In this document: positions 33,900-45,687 of the stretch, piece by piece
Numbering within the stretch: the stretch's first letter is position 1
Layout: every line of letters starts with the position of its first letter
Origin: Malus domestica
Lineage: Eukaryota; Streptophyta; Magnoliopsida; Rosales; Rosaceae
Reading direction: 5' to 3'
Assembly: GCF_042453785.1 (NCBI RefSeq)
Contig: NC_091665.1
Location: 20,055,501-20,119,500, forward strand
DNA length: 64,000 nt
Made by a program: the position numbers and the translations under genes
The notes under the pieces: generated by a model
The model's database searches: none
What the model was told of the DNA's origin: nothing
Seen by the model: only the letters and a program-made list of their open reading frames with translations

Positions 33900-34970
33900 G
33901 AGTGATCACAGTCTCAACTAGTTCTCATGCAATCAATAAAATAGGCCTTGTGAGCCACAATAGGTAACAATCGAAATACGCTGAAAATCGCATCTGCTAG
34001 GAAATTTGCTTCTCTATAAACGTGAGTCCAGGAGATGGAACCAAAAGAGGCTGCGAAACTTTTGATTTATTCAATAATAACTTTTAAGCGCCAAGAAATA
34101 TTGCGGGATCCCAAAATGGTATCAATCACTAATTTAGAGTCTCATTCCACACAAATTTTCTTAAAGCCTCTACTTCTTGCAATCTAGAGAGCATCCCTCA
34201 AAGCCAAGCCTTCAGCAACAGATATTGAATTTTCACCCAAGCACCTGCACAACAGCAATTGGATCTCCATCCTCATTCCTGATTACAAATCCAGCTGTCG
34301 CCTTCGAGTTCACCACAGAACCATCAAAGTTAATTTTTAGGAAACCCCTACGAGGGGGATTCCATCTAATGAAACGATGTGACTTGCTAGTTTCTTTATT
34401 AGATTCATTCGCATTCATAAAGTCTTTACCCAAACTCATAGCAAGCATAACAACTCTACCAGGTATTGCTTTTCCATTTCGAAATACAACTTGATTTCTT
34501 TCCTTCCATATTTGCGAACAAATAAGGGGGGCCAAACTTAGCTTTGATAAATTTTGATTATCATTGCAGTCCAGAGAGTGCAACCACTCTAGTAAACTTA
34601 CAACATTACTCGTATCAGTTGGATTTATCTCAGGGAAAGTAGCCCAAACTTGCCTAGCAAAATTACAATTCACAAAAAGGTGATCCGGCTTTTCAACACA
34701 CACATTACACATGGGATTAGTAGGATAAATGGAATTGATATGTTTATGAAGTCGATAACGAGTTTGCAGTCTTTCCAGAATAAAAAGGCAACCGAACATC
34801 ATTCGTTACATTATTTAAGAGCCAGGTCACAGATTTAACATTAAATCTTCCACTGTCATTCAAGCCCCAACAAATGGAATCATCCCTATCAAACATCGGC
34901 AGAGGAATGCTATATATTTTGTTAGCTAAAGGTTTATTCCAGCAATTATTGGAAATAAAGTGACACACTT
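33900..34970 (-). pseudogene. LINE ORF2 C-terminal fragment: zf-RVT and RNase H
   Basis: The minus-strand frames 34744-34968 and 34233-34802 encode the tail of a plant LINE polyprotein. The zinc-binding reverse-transcriptase-associated region has PMCNVCVEKPDHLFVNCNFA, and RNase H begins at RGFLKINFDGSVVNSKATAG. The RNase H homology continues to about 33900 after a stop near 34232, with AEGLALRDAL-like and EANFLAD-like words in the decayed frame. The two frames overlap, which marks a frameshift near 34780-34800. The reverse transcriptase and endonuclease are missing. The copy lies next to a foldback element on the high-coordinate side. Confidence 0.8.
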
Positions 34971-34999
34971 TTAAGTTTCAATCTATATTATATATCATT

Positions 35000-35032
<33 letters not shown>

Positions 35033-35037
<5 letters not shown>

Positions 35038-35436
35038 GAGAGCTTAAGGGGAGGGATCCCCATTTTTTGAAAAAAATGGGGATTAGGTGTGGGGCCCACT
35101 TCACATTAAATTTCAACGATCCGAACCGTCTATTTTGTTAGTCTCGATTCATAGATCATCCTTGCAAAAATTCAATTCAATCCGAAACCATTTGCCTATT
35201 TAATTATCAATATCAAATTTCATATTTTCTTATATAACAAAGTATTCGTTCATTTCCTTGAACCCAATTAGATGTCTTAAACATTTCCAATTTAGCTAAT
35301 ATTTTGCAAGGATGATCTATGAATCGAGACTAACAAAATAGACGGTTCGGATCGTTGAAATTAGATGTGAAGTGGGCCCCACACCTAATCCCCCTTTTTT
35401 TCAAAAAATAGGGATCCCTCCCCTTAAGCTCTCTGT
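35033..35436. mobile_element. Foldback MITE in an AT microsatellite
   Basis: The two arms (about 35033-35172 and 35300-35436) are near-identical inverted repeats of about 138 bp. The outer ends read ACAGAGAG(AG)CTTAAGGGGA and the inner ends ATCATCCTTGCAAAA. A loop of about 127 bp lies between them. Both outer ends abut (TA)n runs (about 35004-35032 and 35437-35456), so the element sits in, or duplicated, a TA repeat. TA target preference fits Tc1/mariner-type or some Mutator-type MITEs, but the family is unassigned. Transcription through it would give a long, almost perfect hairpin RNA. Confidence 0.85.
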
Positions 35437-35559
35437 ATATATATATATATATATATCATTACTAGGTAAATAATGGTGTAGTTATATATCTTTACCTTAG
35501 ATATTCGTCCCCGGACTCTCTCTGAATAATATAAAATAATATTGTATATGCGTATATGT

Positions 35560-36603
35560 TGTTAGAATTCCTCTATCCCACAACGACCAGAAGACTTGAG
35601 AACAAACCCTTTAAATAGAATTACCCCACTCTAACTAACACTAAGGTCTTTTGTATTAAAACCCCACGCTTGACGGATTGAGCAGGTGGCCAAGTGGGAA
35701 CAATATCGGTGTTGTTGGAGTGGGCCCATGGCCTATCTACCTAAAATTTAAGATGGTATCAGAGTCAAGGTACAGGCCCATACTGTCACGTAAACGGGTG
35801 GGTCCCTTTTGAGCCCGTACGAATGGGTGAGCCCTAACTTGGCTCTACGTAGGTCAAAAGATGTCGTGTGAACAGTTGGGTCCCCATTGGCCCCGCGCAA
35901 ACAGGTGAGCCTCGACATGGCTCCACGTGGTTGCTGATATGTGGAACTTCACATGTGACCCATAAAATGGGGTCTCACGTGCGGGGGAGTGTTAGAATTC
36001 TTCTGTCCCACATCTACCAGGAGGCTTGAGAACAAGCCATTTAAATAGAATTACCCCACTCTAACTAACACTGAGGCCTTTTGTATTAAAATCTCACACC
36101 TGACAGATTGAGCAAGTGGCCAAGTAGGGACAGTATCGGTGTTATTAGAGTGGGCCCATGGCCCTTCTACCTCAAATTTAAGATGGTATCAGAGCCAGGG
36201 GACGAGCCCATACTACAACGTGAACGAGTGGTTCCCATTTGGCCCCACATGAACGGGTGAGCTCGACTTGGCTCCACGTAGGCCAAGAGATGTCACGTGA
36301 ATGGGTAGGTCCTCATTGGCCCTGCGCGAATGGGTGAGCCCGAACTTGGCTCCACGTGGTTGCCGATATGTGGAACTCCACGTGTGATCCATAAAATGGG
36401 GTCTCACATGCAGGGAAGTGTTAGAATTCCTCTATCCCAGAAAGCTTGAGAACATGCCTTTTATATAGAATTACACCACTCTAACAAACACCTAGGCCTT
36501 TTGTATTAAAACCACACACCTAATGGATTGAGCAGGTGGCCAAGTGGGGACAGTATCTGTGTTGTTAGAGTGAGCCCATGGCTCGTCTACCTGAAATTTA
36601 ACA
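35560..36603 (+). mobile_element. Tandem TRIM element: three LTRs, two internal regions
   Basis: Three LTR copies lie at 35560-35753, 35990-36183 and 36419-36603, each starting TGTTAGAATTC and ending near AATTTAAGA or AATTTAACA. Two internal regions of about 235 bp lie between them. Each begins with the initiator-methionine primer site (TGGTATCAGAGTCAAGG at 35754, TGGTATCAGAGCCAGGG at 36184) and ends with a purine tract (gcgggggag, cagggaag) before the next LTR. The whole array is flanked by TATGT at 35555-35559 and 36604-36608. Nothing codes for protein. This is the structure of a terminal-repeat retrotransposon in miniature, in a tandem form produced by LTR recombination. It depends on other elements for mobility. 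Confidence 0.88.
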
Positions 36604-37510
36604 TATGTATTATTTGATAATTTGTTTTGTGTTTTCCTGTAATGGCTGTTGATTTTGCTTTTTTCATGCATCCTTTCCTTTTTCATGGGCCAATTTACCA
36701 TAATTTTCTATCATATTTGGCTTATCATGAACACCTCCAAAAAGTATTGTTATGTTTTTGATGATTTAGGCCATCGGTTGTGACGTTTACAAAGGTAATT
36801 TACTTATTGCTTGTGCTAAGAACTAATGTTTCTTTCTTTGTGACTTTAGGGCAAGGCGGGTGGTATCCACCTTCCAAGGCCAGAGATGAGAATCAATCTG
36901 AATGCTAACATTGGGCGGGCTACCAATAGGCTAAGATGTAAGCCCTTTATTGGAGCCTGGCTCTATAGATCAACCTATCTAGGAAGTGTGGATAACAAAA
37001 TAGAAATCTCACTATCAACTGAATGTCTGGGACGATTGTTAAAGTGAGCCCATGGCTCGTCTACCTGAAATTTAACATATGTATTATTTGATAATTTGTT
37101 TTGTGTTTTCCCGTAATGGCTGTTGATTTTGCTTTTTTCATGCATCCTTTCCATTTTCATGGGCCAATTTACCATAATTTTCTATCATATTTGGTTTATC
37201 ATGAACACCTCTAAAAAGTATTGTTATGTTTTTGATGATTTAGGCCATCGATTGTGACGTTTACAAAGGTAATTTACTTATTGCTTGTGCTAAAAACTAA
37301 TGTTTCTTTCTTTGTGACTTTAGGGCAAGGCGGGTGGTATCCACCTTCCAAGGCCAAGGATGAGAATCAATATAAATGCTAACATTGGGCGGGCTACCAA
37401 TAGGCTAAGATGTAAGCCCTTTATTGGAGCCTGGCTCTGCAACTCAACCTATCTACGAAGTGTGGATAACAAAATAGAAATATCACTATCAACTGAATGT
37501 CTGGGACGCA
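36562..37510 (+). repeat. 474-bp tandem duplication spanning the TRIM end and exon-like DNA
   Basis: The sequence from ttgttagagtgagcccatgg (36562) to tgtctgggacg (about 37034) is repeated immediately, with the same landmarks shifted by 474 bases (tgagcccatg at 36571 and 37045, gggcaaggcgggtgg at 36850 and 37324). Copy differences are few (for example cctgtaatgg and cccgtaatgg). The copy boundary falls inside the third TRIM LTR, so the duplication is younger than the TRIM insertion. Confidence 0.9.
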
Positions 37511-37551
37511 TAGCCCTTGACAAGGATAAAGAGGAGTTGTTTTGCCTTTGA
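36770..37551 (+). pseudogene. Duplicated exon-like fragments of an unrecognised gene
   Basis: Each half of the duplication has a possible 25-bp exon (36770-36794; 37244-37268, bounded by ttag and gtaatt) and, after a 55-bp intron, a larger one (from 36850; 37324-37551, acceptor gactttag). Joined in frame they read through without a stop: VVTFTK, then GKAGGIHLPRPEMRI and GRATNRLRCKPFIGAW. The second copy reaches a stop at 37549-37551 after DKEELFCL. The preserved frame and splice sites suggest the 3' end of a gene cut by the TRIM insertion, or a captured fragment. I do not recognise the family. Confidence 0.45.
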
Positions 37552-38617
37552 CTCATTAGCATGAAAGAGTCTGGGCTCCCACATAATTTCAAGAAGGTTC
37601 ATTCTTACTCAAACATGTGAGATGGGTATTTAATGATAGAATTAGAATCAGTTTCAATTATAATATCAGTTGAACGAATAATTTTTGCATTTACAAAGAT
37701 GGATACAACTATTAGTTGATGGGGAACCTATTACTCAGTGAGTATGATTATGAATAATCTCCAATAATTTATGATTTTGAATATAATTATTTTTCGTAGT
37801 TTTAGAGATTGATATGGCCTTTACTTCCCGAACTGTTGCCATGCCTAAATTGAGGAGTCAAGCTTCTGTTTATCCCTTAAAGTGCGCCGCTCCCCCTTTC
37901 CCAAACCTAGAACCTCTAAATCAATCTCACCTTCAGCCGCTGGCCCTTCCTCTTAGGTGAGGTCGGTAGCAACCCCATCTCCTCCTTCCTTTTTTCCCCT
38001 TCTCTTTCTTCCCTAAACCCTATCTTCTTCCTTTTCTTTTTCTTTGGCCCTTGGTTTTCTGGTTGTTTTTCTTTGAGCTTGTCTCATTTTCCTTGAGCTT
38101 TGTCTCAATGTTTGGCAATCTTGTTGCAGATCTGAGTTTTATGCTTTTTCCTCCCCATATTGTTGTTCCTAGCCACGAGCTTTTGCCCACTTGGTTCAGT
38201 TATTCTGCCTCTCATGTTCTTCATCCATGGTTTGGTTGGAGGCATGCTTTAGGTTTATGTGGTTGCTAAAGTGCATTTCGCACTATTTGGTAGGATTATG
38301 GGAGCGCTTTTTGCGCAGGGGCTTGTCCACCCCCATTTTCCGTTCACCATATCAATTTGTTGGTTCTTCTTACCAATGGCGGTGGTTTGGCAATGGTGGT
38401 GCAGCTATTGGAAGTGGTTGACTCTTATGTCCAGATCTAGGGCTTTTGGTTTAGGCTTTATTTTGGGCTCACTTTTAGTGCTTGTTTCCCTTACTTTTGT
38501 AATGGGCCGCACTTTTACTGTGTTGTGGATTGTCTTCAAAATAGCCTTACTTTATATTAGTGTGTTTTATCTTTAGTGAAATTAGTTGTTTGACAAAACA
38601 CAAAAAAAAAAAAAAAA
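37552..38617 (+). repeat. Poly(A)-tailed sequence, possible LINE or retrocopy 3' end
   Basis: A 16-base A run at 38602-38617 follows ttagtgaaattagttgtttgac, a type of ending often seen at LINE 3' ends. Upstream, 37880-38580 is C/T-rich with several overlapping short open frames that lack domains. I could not identify reverse transcriptase sequence or a target duplication, so the class is uncertain. Confidence 0.4.
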
Positions 38618-38667
38618 CCTTATGTTTATCGCTACCAATCTAGCGAACCAAAGTGGTCATTTTTTTA

Positions 38668-39200
38668 GGGCTCGTTTGGATGTTACTCTATAAAGCGCTT
38701 TTACTCACTCTCACTTTTTGATTGTTGCACTTTTAGTAGGGCTTCTATGAAGGAAGCAATTTTGTTGTTTGACATGCAACCCACTAAGTGCTTTTATATT
38801 GTATAGAAGTGCTTTTAATATTAAATAGAGTGTTTGGTTGTCAAATAAAAAAGCACTTTCATTATAATTCTCAATAATTTTTGCATAGTGCTTCCATTAG
38901 TGATGGCCATTTTAATGTTTTTTTAAGTGTAATGGTATTTTAAATATTACAAATTAAAAAATAAGTATAATTTTGGAATTGAAAAAATGTCATTAAATGG
39001 GGCAAAGTGCTTCCCTTGTTTTCTCTGCATAGCACGTTTAGAAAGTTGCTTCTAAAAAATGCTTATTAGTACTTCTACTTCAAACTAAAAGTACTTTTAA
39101 AATATTTTCCAAACGACTATTTTTTAAAAAATTGAAGCACTTTTAATTATTAAGAAGCACTTTGGCTCTTTCAAAAACACAACCAAACAAACTAGACTTT
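38668..39200. mobile_element. Possible hAT-like MITE
   Basis: The left edge reads tagggctcgtttggatgttac. The right part contains ccaaacgacta (near 39108) and gagcca-like strings followed by cacaaccaaacaaac (39178-39192), roughly inverted to the left edge. The interior is dense in agtgctttta and aaaagcactt in both orientations. This composition is usual for hAT-type MITEs, but the termini are imperfect and no 8-bp duplication was established. Confidence 0.4.
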
Positions 39201-39388
39201 TACACAAAACTACAAAACTACAATAAACCAAAAGGTCGAACTGTAGAGCGAAAGAGCCCAGTGAAGGTAGAGAGCTTCAGTCAAGACGAGGACCCAAGAG
39301 CCCATGACGCTCGCAGCTCACCTTTGAACGAAAACACAAGCAAAACAAAGAAAGAAACAAATCAGCTCAATAAATGTGAAAAATCGCC

Positions 39389-42300
39389 ATGAAAGTGAAA
39401 GCAAAGAGCTCCAGAGCAAAGTTGGGCTTACCCACCGTCTTCCTCCTTTGCTCCCTCTTCTTCTTCGCCGGTTTATTCATCTCCACCCTCCTCTCCCATG
39501 CCTCCGTCCCTCGCTCCGTCTCCAGAACTCTGGAATCCGAAGACGACGAAGATCACGGTCCAATGATGCCGGGCGACACCGGAGACAGCTTTATTCAGTC
39601 CATTCCATTCCAGGTGATCAGTAATCGCATTTTTTTTGCTTCATTCGATCAATTGGGGTTTTGGGTTTTTATTGGGTTTTTGGTGACATTGTTGAATTGA
39701 ATCCTGCAGGTTTTGAGTTGGAGACCGCGGGCTCTGTATTTTCCGAGATTTGCAACTGCCGAGCAATGCGAAAGCGTGATTGAGATGGCGAAGACGAAGC
39801 TCCGGCCGTCCACATTGGCATTGCGAAAGGGAGAGACTGCTGAGAGCACAAAGGGGACTCGAACAAGGTATCTTTTTCTTTCGTTTTTCGTGTTGCTTAT
39901 TGTCTAGATACGGTGAGCAGTTGAATATGTAAAAATTATAATGTGGTTTGTCAATCAGAAATTTTGAATCTTGTGTTATGCAATTATGGCTATTGTTGTT
40001 TAGAAAGAGTAGAATGATTGAAAATATAAGGGAGGAAAGAGAACGGGGCAAACTAATCCCAGCTGTTGGATAAGTTACGTTTTGGTAATCATAAAACTCT
40101 AGGGAAGAACAGCTTTTCAATTATTACTCCATTGTTGCACAATCCATAAGCATCTTCATTATCAAAAAGTATAATCTTTAGTTGTGTTCACTCGTCACGT
40201 TTTCTTTCCAAATTTGTTATTTATAGTGATTTTCCATGATAAGCGAGGCGGTTCCATTTACTCTATGTTATCACTGTTGGAGACGAATGGTGGAAAGATT
40301 GTCTACATGATTCATCTTATTCCATATAAGTTTGTCATCCTCGAATTTTATTGAAATCCGTGATCCAAATTCGTACAAGAAAATGACCTCATACTGTTTT
40401 GACAAGTGGGTACAAGGGTGATATGATGGGGTCATCATAATACTGTGATATGCATTAGATAATCCATTAATATGATTATTTTCTCCAGACAGAACTTTTT
40501 TGTACGTATTTAATAAGTTGAGATTATATGCTATTCTCCTAGTACTAATCTCAGGAGTCAGTACATGTTTTGTTCTGTAATTTGCTAAGTGAACTACAAT
40601 ATCATGAGTTCATGTTTTATGTTTTATCAAACTACCATTAACAATTTCAATAGTTATGCTAGAATAGCTTATTTGCAAGTATATCAAGACGGGATTGGGA
40701 AGAGGAATCTAATTTTGGATATGTCTTCTTTTTAATTTACCCTCATCAACTATTAAGGGCCTGCATCTTTGTAAAGTTTGTGAATTATCAGCTTTAAAGT
40801 TTCATGAAACCCGATCACAAGAAAAATTTCTGGCAACAAAGTTTTGGAAGATAATTGCTGAAAGGACCTTGCCACCTCACTTTCTTTACAATAACATTCT
40901 CATATCATCTTTCATCAAGTTATATGTTGTATGAATTTTTGGATATCTTATATAGCACACAATAAATCACCAGTGATTGGACTTTTTGGTGATGATCAGT
41001 GTTGTATATGCTAGTTTGAAGGTACTTTACAAAGATTTTTTTTTTCTTTTCACTTGTGAAATTAACTGTCAGTGTATACTTGATTATAGTTCAGGCACAT
41101 TTATTAGTGCATCAGAAGATGATAGCGGAGTCCTGGATATTATTGAGGAAAAGATTGCCAGGGCTACAATGTTACCAAGAGTCCATGGCGAGGTATTTTT
41201 TTAATGATGTATTCTTCGGGGTAGGCATAAGTGTAAATTGGAATTTCAAAGCCATTAAGCAGATGGTTTTCATTGTCCATATAGGTTTTAAATGCTACAA
41301 TTAGCAGTTTTTACAAAAAAAACCATTTATTTTCTTTTCGCACAGAGAAAATAGTGCATCTAATACTGTTTTTAGTTTCACAAATTTTTTATAATGTTAA
41401 CCTTTCATTACAGGAAAATTCTAAATTAATCTGAGTAATGCGGCGATATCATCATATTGCAGGCATTCAACGTTTTGCGGTATGAGATTGGCCAGAAGTA
41501 TGATTCACATTATGATGCATTCAATCCAACGGAATATGGTCAACAGAAAAGCCAAAGAGTACACACTTAACTAGCATTTCCTTCATGCAATACTTGCTGC
41601 AAATGTTTAGGGTTCTGATCGGTGTTATCATTTTCTACCCTGTTTTTTACTGGGAATTTCTTCCTGCCAATTAGAAGATCCCTGATATTTGATATGATAG
41701 TTTGCCTGTTTATGCACCTAATAATGACCCCCACCATCCAAAGAAATATACATATGTGAAAAAAGAACTAAGCAATTTTTCACCACAATTGTGGACCGGA
41801 CAATAATCTATATAGTGGTATCCTGATAAGCAATATTCATGGACTTACTTGAACATTATGTCAAATTCACAACATGAATTTTTATTTGTACGAACAGTAA
41901 CCTTTTTACTTCTGAAGAAATCAGTTGCGTTTGTCAACTTATGGGTTTTTTATATTCCGTCTTCAAAGGATAGATATTAGATGATATTTCTGTTAGTTCT
42001 TTTTTCTTGTTATTTCATTTGAGTACATCTGTTGCTTCAAAAATATTGGGGGAAGCACCTTGAACTGACATCCAAAATATTGAACATTTTATCATCATCT
42101 TTCTGTACTTGATTTGAGTAACTTGAAGGATGGCGGTGAAATTGCCATTTTATTTGAGCCTTGCCTTTCACAATCTCTGCCCTTATACTTACGAGTATTT
42201 GTTATAGACCCTTCTCTTGTAACCTTTACATCAGGCTAAAGCTATATGTGAAACAAATATATGATATTAGTTCAAGCAGAATTTGCAAATTGTTTTTTGA

Positions 42301-43005
42301 GTTCATGCTTTCATCTTTCTGTCAATGTTTTATCGCTTTTGCTTCTTTCTTGAACCATTGATACTCAACTGTCACAACATCACACTCAATTTTGCAGTTT
42401 GCTTCCTTCTTGTTGTATCTATCCGATGTAGAAGAAGGTGGAGAAACCATGTTCCCTTATGAGGTAGGTTAGCAAATTTACGATATATCTTCTATTTCTT
42501 TCAAATGTAAGTAGTATATATTGCATGTACTCATCCTATTGTTTAATTTGCAGAACGGTGCAGAGATGGGTTCGAGCTATGATTACAAGAAATGCATTGG
42601 TTTAAAAATTATGCCCAGGCAAGGGGATGGTCTTTTATTTTATTCAGTGTTTCCAAACGGCACAATTGATCCGGTAATTTACTTTATCATATCTTAAATC
42701 AAATTTCCAATGTTTATACAATTGATCTTTGTCGCATACATATAATTTGAGGGAGGTGGCAGTAATTAGATATAAAGGATCAACAACTAATTAGGGCTTG
42801 AAAATTGGATGGCCATTTCGGTTTTCTTCTTTTCTGACTTGTTACTGACTTACTGGTGATTAAACAAAGAGTCTGTGGTGGTGCGTTCTCTCATCTTAAA
42901 ATTATATGCAAATTGCAGACATCTCTTCACGGAAGCTGCCCGGTGATCAAAGGGGAAAAGTGGGTTGCAACAAAGTGGATTAGAAACCAAGAAGATATGG
43001 ACTAA
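39389..43005 (+). CDS. Prolyl 4-hydroxylase (2-oxoglutarate/Fe(II) dioxygenase), seven exons
   Basis: The enzyme hydroxylates proline in secreted glycoproteins such as extensins in the ER/Golgi, using Fe(II), 2-oxoglutarate and ascorbate. The exons are 39389-39613, 39710-39867, 41090-41192, 41463-41558, 42398-42463, 42554-42673 and 42919-43005, all with GT-AG borders. They give 284 residues, a normal length for plant P4Hs. A short basic N-terminus and one hydrophobic segment (LPTVFLLCSLFFFAGLFIS, about residues 14-32) form a type II signal anchor. Conserved parts are GTRTSSGTFISASED, then H178 and D180 in the iron-binding SHYDAF, the YLSDVEEGGETMFPYE strand, distal iron ligand H260 in TSLHGSCPV, and K270 for 2-oxoglutarate. 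All catalytic residues are present. The start is the first ATG before the signal anchor. Intron 2 is long (1.2 kb). Which of the plant P4H paralogues it corresponds to is not resolved. Confidence 0.93.
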
Positions 43006-44744
43006 GAGTTGTTTCGGGAGCTGGTGGTTACAACCGTCCATAGCGTAGTCAATGCGGAACAGTGAACCGTGCTCTTGCCGTAGGCAGCACTAGGATTGCT
43101 CTTGGATGTACAGGCCGATGATCGGGTGCTGCTTAACTTGAAAACATGGCACTTGGGTTTTTTTGGGTCAATAACAATGGCATTTGTTATAGAAGTATGT
43201 TTGTGTAGCTTTGGAGCTAAATAATGAAAAACCTAAATGTAAAATTACTTTCTACTAAAAGCCAGCAGAAAGGCACTGCTTAATTAATGTTATTTGATGT
43301 CTACGCTTACCTCTTTCTTCCTTCTTTTCCTGCGCACAACAGCTATGAGGGTGAAAAGACCAAATTAGAATGAGGATAGTCTTTTACTGGTGAGTCATGA
43401 CCAAAAGTTTCACTGATTCGGGGGGCAATTCGTGAATTTTACTAACAATACATGATTATATTTCATTCTGACATGCCATTCTTTATCTTAAGCAGCTCTA
43501 CGCATCAAAAAGAGGAAAAAGATAAGGTAATGAAAAGCACTTTGATTTGATTTTGAATTGAACAACCTTAGATTGCTTGTTTGAGTTCGAATTTAGGGGA
43601 ATTCAATTTCATCATACTATCGCTTTTATTGTTCAATTATGCATGAGCTAGGATTTAACACTGCCTAATTAGGAGCTACTTATCTTTTATGCCTAAAACA
43701 AGGTTGGAGATTAAACAAAGGATTATGTCTCTCCAATAGAAAACGATGTCCTATAAACATTGCATAATATGGATTTAAGCCACATGCTAAGTTGGTTATA
43801 AGTAATTCAATTTTGATAAATGATTAAGGGTATATGTGCGATTGTATTATGTGTTTGATTAATGATTGCGGAGTTGGAAATGGTTTCTTGCTTATGTTTT
43901 TCTTTGGTATGTACTAAATTGGATGTTGGTTTGGTTATTTTCGATCTTTCCACGTGATTTTAATTTCCTTTCTTTTAATTTTCAGTTCAATGTTGTCGTA
44001 CAAAACGAAGAAGATGCCATTAACAGGGTTACGGATTTGGGTACTATAGTCGAACAAAACTTTATTTTTTGAACTTTGTACGTTAGTAAACATAAAACAC
44101 TCTCTAGGATATGACCATAGTTTTTGAAATAAAATCCTTGAGGATTACGTACCAACATCCACAATTTTTGTCATGTAATATGTGAATATAAATAGCATCA
44201 TATGGCTAAGGCATATATACTAACATTCCCAATTTTGCTGACTTCTACTCCTTACACATGATTTTAAGGAACATCCGAAAACATGAATATAATATCATGT
44301 ACTCTTGGCACATATATTTTTAAGAGTTTGTGCATCTTCAACAATGTGTCAAACCTCGTAGCAACGCGCAGGTACACTTGCTAGTGTACTCTAAATCGTG
44401 AGTTGTTCGTAAAAAATTGAAATTTTGATGTAGTGAAACCATATCATTGAGATTGCCAAGCATTTCAGTGACAATTAAAACATTAAAAAAAATAGATATA
44501 GGTCCAACAAATAACTATTTAACCCACTAATGCTATCGTTCTACTGAAATTATATATGTCGCTCAAAAATAATAAAATCATTCAAATTTTTTTCCGCTGC
44601 AACAGTGTCTTAAGAGTGAAATGTTGAAAAATCGATGTACGCTCCAACATCCATATTATGATGTGTTCGACTCATATCAACGAGACTAGAATGAAGTATT
44701 ATAGCTCAAAAGTAGAGTTGTTATAATAATGAAATATTACGTCC
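43006..44744. other. P4H 3' untranslated region and intergenic DNA
   Basis: The P4H transcript probably ends within about 250 bases after its stop (aataatgaaaaacc near 43221 is a possible polyadenylation context). Beyond that no supported gene or repeat was seen. Confidence 0.45.
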
Positions 44745-44830
44745 TTGAGTTTTAGCTCAAGTGGGGCGTGATGGGTGGTGCGAGATCAGAAATCCTACAT
44801 TCAAATTTCATGCAATTAACAAAAAACAAA
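44745..44830 (+). repeat. tRNA-derived SINE-like fragment
   Basis: tttagctcaagtgggg (about 44750-44766) resembles a pol III A box and acattcaaatttc (about 44798-44810) a B box, in tRNA-like order and spacing, followed by a short unique tail. It cannot fold as a complete tRNA, so a SINE relic is the better reading. Confidence 0.45.
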
Positions 44831-44879
44831 ATTGTGATTAAATGTGTGATTCCTCCACATCCAACTAGACCTAATAGTT

Positions 44880-45385
44880 TTTGACATGATACGGTAACAC
44901 GACACGAAAATAACGAGTTTTTGATCAACACAATGACTTATCGGGTCATTATCGGATGACCTGTTAAGAACCTGTTAATAACGAGTTCTTAACGGGTATA
45001 CACGCTGGTAACACGTGGGTAACCTGTTTCGATCCGTTAAGAAAAAAATTATTTTGATAATTTTAAAGTTTAATTACTAAAAGATTTATTATAAAATACA
45101 ATAGCCATATTTATGTATACAATATATTCTATTTTAAATATATAGTTTTGTATTATTATTCTATATAAGTTTAAAAAAAAAAGTTTTAGTCATTATTTAT
45201 TTTTATTATGAGAGTTCCTTATTATCGGGTCATATTACCTGTTAATATTATTAGGTCGATTTCGGGTCAGGTCATTTTACCCGTTTATTTTAACGGGTGT
45301 TACACGACACGACCTGTTAAGATATTAGGTATGACACGAAAACGACACGAATACAGAAAACACGACACGAATGCCAGTTCTACGT
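44880..45385. repeat. Repeat with acgacacga and cgggt motifs
   Basis: Both ends are rich in cacgacacgaaaa (44896, 45303, 45333) and the interior repeats cgggtcat, cctgttaa and aacgggt in both orientations around an AT-rich core. This composition is typical of decayed hAT-like non-autonomous elements in plants. Exact ends were not found. Confidence 0.5.
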
Positions 45386-45687
45386 CCAACCACACACAAA
45401 TACAAATAAATGACAGATTAAGGCAAAGCTGATATTAAAAGGACCGTTGGCGTTGGGGGCCAAAAGACACGCCCTGTAGACTGTAACGGCTACTTCCCAT
45501 TTCGAAACAATAAACCCCTCCTCTTCGCAATCCCAAAACCAAAATCTTCACATCCATTTCTAATCGCCAAACAAAAACGCCAAAATATATTTCTCAATCT
45601 TCTCCCTGATCTCATAATTTTCTGCTCAAATTCTCGTCGGTTTCGACTCCGATTCTTGATCCCTGTTCGTCCCGGAGATCGTTGGCC

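Noticed and set aside
38051..38576. Hydrophobic open frames resembling a membrane protein
   Set aside because: Three overlapping frames in T-rich DNA just before a poly(A) tail. They look like a retrosequence 3' region and not a gene.
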